64,000 bases of DNA, from assembly GCA_963737445.1 (NCBI GenBank), contig CAVTSO010000015.1, positions 1-64,000 on the forward strand, written 5' to 3'. Source of the stretch: JAICYJ01 sp963737445 (lineage in GTDB: Bacteria; Actinomycetota; Thermoleophilia; Gaiellales; JAICJC01). The notes beneath the pieces were generated by a model, which saw nothing but the letters and a program-made list of their open reading frames with translations, was not told the DNA's origin and ran no database searches. A program made the position numbers and the translations under genes. Shown in pieces: positions 19,129 to 26,964 of the stretch; within the stretch, counting starts at the first letter, position 1, and the number at the start of each line of letters is the position of its first letter.

Positions 19129-20108
19129 TCGACTCGCCGCCCGTGGCGGCCGGTGGCTTCCGCACCGCCCTGCGGCGGCTGCGGCGGAACCCGGCCGCCA
19201 TCGTGTCGGCCATCGTGCTTCTGACAATCGTGTTCGCCTGCTTCCCCGGCGCGCCGTTGTGGGTGTCGCACGCCTGCAACCACGGACCCAGCGACCAGAA
19301 CATCCAGGGCACGATCACCGAGAACGGTCACAAGGTGCCGGTGGTGAGGAACGACGGCACGCCGATCGGGCCCGGGCTCCGAGCGTGCTACCTCCTGGGG
19401 GCTGACAGCAACGGCAGGGACCTGTTCGTGCGGATGCTCTACGGCGGCCGCATCTCGCTGGAGGTGGGCTTCATCTCGGCCATCGTGTGCGTCACCGTGG
19501 CGCTCGTGCTGGGGATCCTGTCCGCATATGCAGGCGGCATGACCGACTCGGCGATCTCACGGCTGCTCGACCTGATCTGGTCGTTCCCCGTCTACCTGTT
19601 GGCGGTGGCTCTGGCCACCGCGTTCGCGGTCCATGGGATAGCCGTTGGGCCGATCCATGTCGCGTCGACGTCGCTGGCGATCCCGATCGTGGTGATCGCC
19701 ATCGTCTACGTCCCCTACGTCGCGCGCCCGATCCGCGGGCAGGTGCTGTCGCTGCGGCGGATGGAGTTCATCGAAGCGGCCGTGGCGAGCGGCGCCGGAC
19801 CCGTCAAGATCATGCTGGCGGAGCTGTTGCCCAATGTGGCATCGATGGCCCTGGTGTTCCTCACGCTGATCGTGGCCACCAACATCCTGACCGAAGCGGC
19901 GCTCTCGTTCCTGGGCGTGGGTGTGCCGCTCCTGACCCCGAGCTGGGGCAACATCATCGAGCAGGGCTATCAGACGATCGTTACCGCACCCTGGCTGACG
20001 ATCGCGCCCGGGCTCGCCATCATGATCACGGTCGTCTCGCTGAACGTGCTCGGGGATGCCCTGCGCGACGCCCTCGACCCGCACGCGCGCCTGAGGATCC
20101 GCAACTGA
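19125..20108 (+). CDS. oppC: Oligopeptide-type ABC transporter permease (OppC/DppC)
   Basis: A 327-residue integral membrane protein with six predicted helices. The N-terminal FRTALRRLRRNPAAIVSAIVLL is the family's opening helix. LLGADSNGRDLFVRMLYGGR is the OppC signature. The coupling loop is EAAVASGAGPVKIMLAELLPNV. The GTG at 19125 overlaps the binding protein's stop. An extracytoplasmic insert (about 60 residues between helices 1 and 2) is normal for the family. It pairs with OppB. Confidence 0.93.
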   Translation: MIDSPPVAAGGFRTALRRLRRNPAAIVSAIVLLTIVFACFPGAPLWVSHACNHGPSDQNIQGTITENGHKVPVVRNDGTPIGPGLRACYLLGADSNGRDLFVRMLYGGRISLEVGFISAIVCVTVALVLGILSAYAGGMTDSAISRLLDLIWSFPVYLLAVALATAFAVHGIAVGPIHVASTSLAIPIVVIAIVYVPYVARPIRGQVLSLRRMEFIEAAVASGAGPVKIMLAELLPNVASMALVFLTLIVATNILTEAALSFLGVGVPLLTPSWGNIIEQGYQTIVTAPWLTIAPGLAIMITVVSLNVLGDALRDALDPHARLRIRN

Positions 20109-21076
20109 TGGTGCGCCTGCTGCTTGGCCGGCTGGCTGGATTGGTGGCCGTGTTGGTGGCGATCTCGGTGATGGTGTTCGTGATCTTCAATGTGATCCCG
20201 GGCGGAGATCCGGCACTGCGCCTGGCGGGCCGCCACCCCACCCAGCAGAACATCCGCCAGATCCGGCACGACTGGGGCTTCGATCAGCCGCTCTACACCC
20301 AGTACTTCGACATGATGAATCACCTGTTCATCGAGCGCGATCTGATCAGCTACCAGGACCAGACGCCGGTGCTGCCGGCGATCAGGCGGGGCATCCCGCG
20401 CACGCTGTCGCTTGCGATCGGGGCCGCGCTGATCTGGATGATATTCGGCATCACGATCGGCGTGCTGTCCGGCCTCTACCAGGGGCGGTGGCTGGACAGG
20501 GTGCTGACGGTGGTGGCGTTGGCCGGAGTGTCCATACCGATCTTCTGGCTGGGCGCGGTGCTGCTCTACCTGCTCACCTACAAGTACCACTCCTGGCCGG
20601 TGTTCTCCTGGATCCCGCCCGGCGGTTACGTGCCGTTCACGCAGGACCCGGCCCAGTGGGCGACACACCTGTTCCTGCCGTGGATCACCCTCGCGGTCGT
20701 CTCGATCGGTTTCTATGCGCGCGTGGTTCGCAACTCGCTGCTGGACACGAGGCACCAGGACTACGTGCGCACGGCCAAGGCCAAGGGGCTGTCGCCGTCC
20801 CGGGTACTCGTGCGGCACACGCTGCGCACATGTCTGATCCCCGTTGTGACGCTGTTCGGGCTCGACTTCGGCGCCGTGGTGGGCGGCACGGTGATCCTGA
20901 TCGAGCCGATCTTCGGGCTGGAGGGCGTCGGTCAGTACGCCCAGGAGTCGGTCGCCCACCTCGACCTACCACCGCTGATGGCGCTGACCCTGTACGGCGC
21001 CTTCTTCGTCGTGTTCTTCAACATGCTCGCGGATCTGGCCTACCTGTGGCTCGACCCGCGCAGCCGGACAACGTGA
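20108..21076 (+). CDS. oppB: Oligopeptide-type ABC transporter permease (OppB/DppB)
   Basis: A 322-residue permease with six helices. The first is VRLLLGRLAGLVAVLVAISVM with FNVIPGGDP after it. Typical blocks are GIPRTLSLAIGAALIW, the coupling loop DYVRTAKAKGLSPSRVLVRHTLR and FGLEGVGQYAQESV. The order SBP-OppC-OppB reverses the common B-C order. The ATG overlaps the oppC stop (TGATG). ATPases are on the opposite strand at 10101-12112. Confidence 0.93.
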   Translation: MVRLLLGRLAGLVAVLVAISVMVFVIFNVIPGGDPALRLAGRHPTQQNIRQIRHDWGFDQPLYTQYFDMMNHLFIERDLISYQDQTPVLPAIRRGIPRTLSLAIGAALIWMIFGITIGVLSGLYQGRWLDRVLTVVALAGVSIPIFWLGAVLLYLLTYKYHSWPVFSWIPPGGYVPFTQDPAQWATHLFLPWITLAVVSIGFYARVVRNSLLDTRHQDYVRTAKAKGLSPSRVLVRHTLRTCLIPVVTLFGLDFGAVVGGTVILIEPIFGLEGVGQYAQESVAHLDLPPLMALTLYGAFFVVFFNMLADLAYLWLDPRSRTT

Positions 21077-21084
21077 GGTATTCC

Positions 21085-22726
21085 ATGCGCCGCATCTGAT
21101 TTCCGTAGCAGCGCTGCTGCTCGCGGTCTCGGCCGGGTGCGGTTCCGGCAGCTCCAGCTCGGCCGGCTCGGCCGGAGCGCCCGTCAACGGTGGCACGCTA
21201 CGGGGAGCGATCCCCGACAACCCCGATCACCTCGACACCGGCATCTCGTTCGCCGTCGAAGGATGGGAGCTGCTGGAGGCCACCAACAACGGCCTGCTCA
21301 CATTCAAGAAGGCCGGCGGCGGCCAGCAGTCGGTGATAGAGCCGGACGTCGCCACCGCCATGCCGGTGGTCACAGACAACGGCCGCACCTACACCTTCCA
21401 GGTGCGCAAGAACGTGATGTTCTCGCCGCCCGTGAATCGAGCGGTGCGGCCGTCCGACTTCCAGTACGCGATCGAGCGGCTGTTTCACGTCGGCTCGCCC
21501 GGCGTCGGCTTCTATACGAACATCGTCGGCGCCGACGCCTACGCCGCACACCACGCATCCCACATCTCGGGCATCGTCGCGAACGACAAGACCGGCACGA
21601 TCGCCTTCCACCTGGTCAAGCCGGACGGTGCCTTCCTCGACGACATGGCGATCCCGTTCGCGTTCGCCGCGCCGGCACGGATGCCGTACAAGGACATCTC
21701 CACCGACCCTCAGTGGCGAGTCGCCACCGGGCCGTACATGATCAAGGCCTACACGCCCAAGCAGCAGATCGTGCTCGCCCGCAATCCAAACTTCCACCAA
21801 TGGACTGCGGCGTCGCCCAAGGGGCACGTGAACGAGGTCGACATCACCATCGGCACGACGCCCGAGCAGGCGGTGAACGAGACGATCGACGGTCAGCTGG
21901 ACTGGTACATGGAGGCCGTGCCGCCGGACCGTTTCACGGCGCTGCGTGCGCAGTACCCGAAGCAGACCTTCCTGTTCCCGCGCAACAACGTCACCTACTT
22001 CTCGATGAACACCCGCAAACCGCCGTTCGACAAGCTGGCGGTGCGCCAGGCGGTCAATTACGCGATCGACCGCAACGCGCTGGTCAAGATCTTCGGCGGC
22101 CAGGGCATCCCTTCCGAGACTGTGCTCCCGCCGGGGTCGGCTCCAGCTACCAGGAGCACAACCTCTACCCGCACGACCTGGCCAAGGCGAAGCAGTTGAT
22201 CCAGCAAGCGGGCGCCACCGGCGCAAGCGTACAGATCTGGACGACGAACGCCGACCCAGCTCCCAAGGCCGCGGAGTATCTGGCTTCGGTGCTGAGCCAG
22301 ATCGGTCTCAATGTGACCGGCGTAAAGGCGGTCGACGACTCGGTCTACTGGGACACGCTGCTTACCCAGAGCGGAGATCCCCAGATCGCGTTCAACCACT
22401 TCGACCAGGACTTTCCTGAGGGCGAAGACTTCATCGACACCACCCTGAACGGCGAGCACATCGTGAACGTGGGCAATAACGACGTCTCCAACACCGACGA
22501 CCCCACGCTAAATGCGATGATCGACCGCACCAAGCTGATGCCTCTGGGTGCGGCCCGCAACGCACAGTGGGCCAAGATCGACGCCTACTTCATGCAGCAC
22601 GACGCCGGCTGGGCACCGTTCCTGCACCTGGAGCAGGCCACGTTCGTGTCACCACGGCTGAACGGCCTGATCTTCACCGGCTCCTACTTCGAGCTGATCC
22701 CGGAGATGTGGCTCTCCAGGCAATAG
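21085..22726 (+). pseudogene. Second family 5 solute-binding lipoprotein, frameshifted
   Basis: Paralog of 17482-19128, with the same blocks (NGGTLRGAIPDNPDHLD, GQLDWYMEAVPPDRF, DSVYWDTLLTQSGDPQIAFN). Two frame changes break it. The start ATG CGC CGC ATC runs into TGA at 21097, while the signal-peptide frame (LISVAALLLAVSAGC, lipobox) lacks a start. A second change near 22135 splits it at about residue 350. The rest is conserved to the end, ending EMWLSRQ. Either recent decay or two consensus errors. Confidence 0.8.
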
Positions 22727-22742
22727 CCGTCGAAAAGGGAGG

Positions 22743-23936
22743 TCAGCGCGCCGGCCGCGGCAGCATCACCACCGCCACCGCCGCGAGCGCGCCGAGGACG
22801 CCCAGCAGGATCGACGCGTTGGTTCCGGAGCGTGTGATCAGGCTACCCCCGAAGGCGGCTCCGGCGGCGATCCCGACCACGATCGCCGTGCTCAGCCACC
22901 CGAACACCTCTGCCTGGGTGCCCGGCCGGGCGGTGTGCTGCACCATGCCGTAGGTGAGCGCGAAGCTGGGGGCGATCGGCAGGCCGGCGATCAGCATGAA
23001 CACGGACATCATCCAGACCGACCCCGCCAACAGCGGCAGCAGCAGCAAGACGACGAACAGCACGCTGATCAGCCGCAGGCTGCGGAGCGGGTCGTCCGGC
23101 CGATGGCCGGCGGCCAGCAGTCCGCCGATGAGGCTGCCGCCCGACCACGCGGCCAGGCAGATGCTGCCCAGCTCGCGGCCGCCGTGGGCTTCGGCGAACG
23201 CCGGCATCGCCACCTCGACCGCGCCGAAGGCGAGGCCGTAGCCGACGCTGAACGCGACGATCCGGCGCACCATCGGCGGCGCCAGCGTGCCCAGCGGATG
23301 GCCGTGCCGCTCATGCTGATGGGGCTCCGGCACGCAGTCGCGCACCGGCCCGGTCATCACGAACCCGGCAACGCCCACGATCGACACGACACCGGCGGCG
23401 ATCACGCCGGCGCTGGGCGAGAACACCGCGGTCAGGACGCCCACCACCAGCGGCCCGGTGATGAACAGCAGCTCCTGGGCCGTTGCCTCAAACGCAAACG
23501 CCGCCGAGTGGTGGCTGGAGACGACCAGCGACGACCACAGCATGCGCACGGTCGGAGCGACCGGCGGCTGCGAGGCGCCGGACGCCATCGACACCACGAC
23601 CAGCGACCAGAGCGGCGCATCCGATGTCGCCAGCACCACCAGCAGCGCCAGCGCGGCAGGGTAGACCACGCCGTAGGCGATCAGGACGACGAACGGCCGG
23701 CGGCGATCGATCAGGCGGCCTGCCACCGGCGCTCCCACCGCATACGCCAGGGCTCCGCCTGCAGCGACCAGCCCGGCGTCGGCGTAGCTCTCACCCGATC
23801 CGCGCATCAGCAGCACCTGCGCCAGGCCGATCATGCCGATCGGCATGCGCGCCAGCAGGCCCCATCCCACCAACCCGGCCGCGCCCGGCTGGGCCAGCAG
23901 GTCGCGGTAGCTGCGCAACCCCCTGGTTACCGTCAT
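22743..23936 (-). CDS. Major facilitator superfamily transporter
   Basis: A 397-residue, 12-helix membrane protein. The A-motif-like loop between helices 2 and 3 reads GAPVAGRLIDRRRPF. A His/Glu-rich cytoplasmic loop (PEPHQHERHGH) sits between the two six-helix halves. Substrate cannot be told from sequence; small drug-type exporters of actinomycetes look like this. The adjacent Erm-like gene points to drug resistance, but that is only context. The ATG at 23936 is preferred over a GTG three codons upstream. Confidence 0.85.
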   Translation of the reverse strand: MTVTRGLRSYRDLLAQPGAAGLVGWGLLARMPIGMIGLAQVLLMRGSGESYADAGLVAAGGALAYAVGAPVAGRLIDRRRPFVVLIAYGVVYPAALALLVVLATSDAPLWSLVVVSMASGASQPPVAPTVRMLWSSLVVSSHHSAAFAFEATAQELLFITGPLVVGVLTAVFSPSAGVIAAGVVSIVGVAGFVMTGPVRDCVPEPHQHERHGHPLGTLAPPMVRRIVAFSVGYGLAFGAVEVAMPAFAEAHGGRELGSICLAAWSGGSLIGGLLAAGHRPDDPLRSLRLISVLFVVLLLLPLLAGSVWMMSVFMLIAGLPIAPSFALTYGMVQHTARPGTQAEVFGWLSTAIVVGIAAGAAFGGSLITRSGTNASILLGVLGALAAVAVVMLPRPAR

Positions 23937-23952
23937 TCCGGCCACCTCTGCA

Positions 23953-24762
23953 TCATGCCCGCGTCCCCCGCAGCAGAGGAGCAGTGGACGGCCCCAGGTA
24001 GGCGTGCAGCGCCGCCCAGTCCCAGACGTCGAGCTGCGTCGGCCGGGCGTCGCCGACCAGCCCGCGCCGCCGTGAGAACGCTGCCCAGCGTCTCCGCTCC
24101 AGGCCCAGCGCCAGCCGCACCGGCCGGTTGTCGCGCCGGAATGCCCGGCGCAGCAGCAGCCGGTAGTCGTCGGCCGCCACCGCGTCCACCAGCGGCCGGG
24201 GCCGGCGCCGCGCAGTGAGGATGGCGCTCTCGACCGATGGCGGCGGCTGAAAGCAGTCCGGCGGCAGCACCCGCTCCACCGCCAGCTGCCACCACGGCAG
24301 CCATCCGGCCGAGAGCAGCGAGCACGGCCGAGGTGAGCAGCGCTTCACGGCGAACCCACGCTGGACGACGAGGTCGGCCGAGCGCAACGGCAGGCCGGGG
24401 TCGTCCAGCAGGCGCCGTAGCATCGGAGTCGTGATCGCGAAGGGCAGGTTCGCCACCACCCGGAACGGGCTCGCCGGCAGCGCCGCCGCCAGCCCGTCCG
24501 CCTCGACCACGGTGACGCGGCCGTCGCCCTGGAACCTGCGCCGCAGCAGCCGCGCCAGGCGCCGGTCGACCTCGACCGCGATCACGTGGCCGGCTCGCTC
24601 GGCCAGGGCCGAGGTCAGCCTGCCGGTGCCGGCGCCGATCTCGACCACGAGGTCGCCGCCGGCGATGCCTGCGGCGGCGGCCAGCTCGTCCGCGAGTGGG
24701 CTGCGTAGGAGGTGTTGACCGCTAGCGAGCCGCTGGGTGTGCCGGCGTTTGACGCCGGACAC
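23953..24762 (-). CDS. Erm-like rRNA adenine N6-methyltransferase
   Basis: A 269-residue SAM-dependent methyltransferase of the KsgA/Erm family. N-terminal blocks are RRHTQRLASGQHLL, motif I VVEIGAGTGRLTSAL, the acidic motif II AVEVDRRLARLL, VVEADGLAAALP and the catalytic VVANLPFAITTPML. The C-terminal RNA-recognition part is FQPPPSVESAIL and FRRDNRPVRLAL. Spacing and NLPF favour Erm (23S A2058, macrolide-lincosamide resistance) over KsgA (16S), but not conclusively. GTG start. It lies downstream of an aldo/keto reductase and next to an MFS gene. Confidence 0.8.
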   Translation of the reverse strand: MSGVKRRHTQRLASGQHLLRSPLADELAAAAGIAGGDLVVEIGAGTGRLTSALAERAGHVIAVEVDRRLARLLRRRFQGDGRVTVVEADGLAAALPASPFRVVANLPFAITTPMLRRLLDDPGLPLRSADLVVQRGFAVKRCSPRPCSLLSAGWLPWWQLAVERVLPPDCFQPPPSVESAILTARRRPRPLVDAVAADDYRLLLRRAFRRDNRPVRLALGLERRRWAAFSRRRGLVGDARPTQLDVWDWAALHAYLGPSTAPLLRGTRA

Positions 24763-24803
24763 GGACCGTCACCGTGACGAAGGCCATGGGCGGCAGTATA
24801 CGG

Positions 24804-25739
24804 TCAGGCGAAGGCCGGGCCGAGCTGCATCACTGCCTCCAGCTCGGCCAGTGCGTCGTTGTCGAGCTCGATGCCCACGGCGGCCGAATTGCTGCTGACG
24901 TGCGCGGGGTTGCTGCTCCCGCAGATCGCCGACGTGACACCCGGCTGCGCCAGCACCCAGGCGATGGCCAGCTGCGCCATGCCGACTCCGCGCTCCTCCG
25001 CGACCCGCTTCAGCTCGGCGGTCAGCGCCATGCTGCGTGGCTCCTGGCCGGGGCCGAACAGGCGGCCGAAGAACTCGTACCCGTCCACGTCGTCGCCCCA
25101 CCTCGCGCGTACGTCGGCCGCGCTCGCGTAGGCGCCCGCCAGCAGGCCGCTTGCCAGCGGCTCGTAGATCACGGCGGCGATGCCCTGGCACCCGCACGCG
25201 GCGACCTTGTGCCGGTTCTCGGGGTAGTCGACGAGCGACAGGCCGTCCTGGATCACGTCCACCGGCCGCGCGGCGTGGCAGTCCTCGATCTGCGCGAGCG
25301 TGTAGTTGGACAGGCCGATCGCACGCACCAGGCCCTGGTCGGCCAGCTCGGCCATCGCGCCCCAGCTCTCCTGGAGCGGGATCCGATCGTCGGGCCAGTG
25401 CAGGAAGTAGAGGTCGAGTTGGTCGACTCCGAGCCGCTGCAGGCTCGCCCGGCAGCCGGCATGGATGCCCGCCGGGGTGAAGCTGTCACCGTCCGGCCAG
25501 CGCTTGGACGAGATCAGCGGCCGCTCGGGCAGGACGCCCATAGCCTCGCCGATCACCGACTCGTTGGCCGTCGCGTGGTAGGAGTCGGCCGTGTCCACCC
25601 AGTTGACGCCGGATTCCATCGCAGCGGCGACGGCGGCGCGCGCAGCCGGCACGTCGGCCGCAGTCTCCCCCAGCTCGAACCCGCCCAGCCCGATCGCCGA
25701 CAGCTCGATGCCTGTGGTTCCAACGGATGTCCTGCGCAT
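24804..25739 (-). CDS. Aldo/keto reductase
   Basis: A 311-residue NADPH-dependent TIM-barrel oxidoreductase. It shows LGGFELGETAADVP, the catalytic DTADSYH (Asp, Tyr), KRWPDGDSFTPAGIHAGCR with the Lys, the His in DLYFLHWPDD, and the cofactor block AIGLSNYTLAQIE. Substrate unknown. The ATG at 25739 is chosen because an upstream in-frame extension runs through a long inverted repeat and is not conserved. Confidence 0.9.
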   Translation of the reverse strand: MRRTSVGTTGIELSAIGLGGFELGETAADVPAARAAVAAAMESGVNWVDTADSYHATANESVIGEAMGVLPERPLISSKRWPDGDSFTPAGIHAGCRASLQRLGVDQLDLYFLHWPDDRIPLQESWGAMAELADQGLVRAIGLSNYTLAQIEDCHAARPVDVIQDGLSLVDYPENRHKVAACGCQGIAAVIYEPLASGLLAGAYASAADVRARWGDDVDGYEFFGRLFGPGQEPRSMALTAELKRVAEERGVGMAQLAIAWVLAQPGVTSAICGSSNPAHVSSNSAAVGIELDNDALAELEAVMQLGPAFA

Positions 25740-25766
25740 GGCGACGACCATACCGTGCACGATCGA

Positions 25767-25884
25767 GATGAGTGATCGGTATCTCCGTGAGCTCCTGGAC
25801 GGTTCGCAGCCGTAGCCACCCCGACCATCACTGACCCCGACCGATCGCAGCGGCCAGGCTCGCGAGAGATACCGATCACTCATC
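25767..25884. repeat. 19-bp perfect inverted repeat in a divergent promoter region
   Basis: Arms at 25767-25785 (GATGAGTGATCGGTATCTC) and 25866-25884 are exact reverse complements, 80 bases apart. They occupy the space between the aldo/keto reductase and the divergent amidotransferase gene, and the right arm ends 13 bases before that gene's start. Paired operators for one regulator, allowing looping, is the simplest reading; a hairpin RNA is possible. Confidence 0.7.
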
Positions 25885-25897
25885 TAGGATGATTTCC

Positions 25898-26605
25898 ATG
25901 CACGAGATCCGCCTGGCGGTGGTCGGCGACCACTACCCCGAGTACGAGACGCACCGCGCCATCGACCACACGCTGACGCTGGTGCCGCCGGACGTGGCAG
26001 CTGCCTGGCATGGTACCGACGTGCCGCTCGCGGTGGACGCCGTCGACGCGGTCTGGGTGGCTCCCGGCAGCCCTTACCGCGACGATGACGCCGTCTATCG
26101 CACGATCGAGGCTGCTCGGCGCGGAGGGACGCCGATACTCGGCACCTGCGGCGGCTGCCAGTACATGCTGGTCGAGTTCGCACGAAACGTTGCCGGCCTC
26201 GACGACGCGGCCCATGGCGAGGTCGATCCGGACGCGACCGAGCCGGTGGTGGCATCGCTCGCATGTAGCCTGATCGGGCAACGGCGCAAGATCTGGCCGG
26301 TGGCCGGCACCCGCCTTGCAGCGTTGACCGGTGACGCTCCCTTCTCGGGCTTCCACTACTGCAGCTACGGGCTGAACGACCGGTACCGCGAGGCGCTGGT
26401 CGCCGCGGGGCTGGTGATCGGCGCCTACGCCGACGACGCAGGCGTGGAGGCCATCGAGCTGCCCGGCCACCCCTTCTACCTGGCGACGCTGTTTCAGCCT
26501 CAGATGGAGTCGCTCACCACGGGTGTGCTGCACCCGGTCCTCGGTGCGCTGGTCGCGTCGGCCCGCGCCGCGCGCCGCGACGTGACCTCCGTCCGAGGCC
26601 GCTAG
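25898..26605 (+). CDS. CTP synthase-like class I glutamine amidotransferase
   Basis: About 235 residues resembling the C-terminal glutaminase half of CTP synthase without the synthetase half. The nucleophile is in GTCGGCQYMLVE, and the substrate-loop equivalents are VWVAPGSPYRDDD and FSGFHYCSYGLNDRY. The catalytic His follows in ELPGHPFYLATLFQPQMES. It may liberate ammonia for an unknown partner or have lost glutaminase use. AGGA lies eight bases before ATG 25898, which I prefer to ATG 25889. The 3' end overlaps the facing STAS gene by four bases. Confidence 0.82.
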   Translation: MHEIRLAVVGDHYPEYETHRAIDHTLTLVPPDVAAAWHGTDVPLAVDAVDAVWVAPGSPYRDDDAVYRTIEAARRGGTPILGTCGGCQYMLVEFARNVAGLDDAAHGEVDPDATEPVVASLACSLIGQRRKIWPVAGTRLAALTGDAPFSGFHYCSYGLNDRYREALVAAGLVIGAYADDAGVEAIELPGHPFYLATLFQPQMESLTTGVLHPVLGALVASARAARRDVTSVRGR

Positions 26606-26958
26606 CCCCGGATCGCCTGAAGCGCGGTCGCGCGATCGCTCGAGATCGGCAGCACCGCCGCCACCCCGGCCAGATCGATGATCCGGTGCACGCTGTGGCC
26701 GGCGCCCGCCCCGACCACGTAGCCGACGGCGGAGCCGTTCGAGGCCGCGCGCTCGTGCTCGGCGATCAAGACGCCGAGCACGGCCGAGTCGATGAACGTC
26801 GCCTCGGTGAGATCGACCACCACGGGCGTCGACCCGTCGCGCGCTCGCTCGATCGCCTGGCGCAGCCGATCAGCCGTTGACAGGTCATGCTCGCCCTGCA
26901 GGACGACCACCGCGACATCACCGTCACGGGCGATCTGTATCGAACTCGACTCGCTCAT
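26602..26958 (-). CDS. STAS-domain anti-sigma factor antagonist
   Basis: A 118-residue STAS protein: VAVVVLQGEHDLSTADRLRQ, then the phospho-site region TEATFIDSAVLGVLIAEHERA with the Ser after Asp. It starts seven bases after the stop of the PP2C phosphatase gene, so phosphatase and substrate are one operon, as in RsbU/RsbV systems. The ATG at 26958 follows an in-frame GTG directly upstream. Confidence 0.9.
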   Translation of the reverse strand: MSESSSIQIARDGDVAVVVLQGEHDLSTADRLRQAIERARDGSTPVVVDLTEATFIDSAVLGVLIAEHERAASNGSAVGYVVGAGAGHSVHRIIDLAGVAAVLPISSDRATALQAIRG

Positions 26959-26964
26959 CACACG

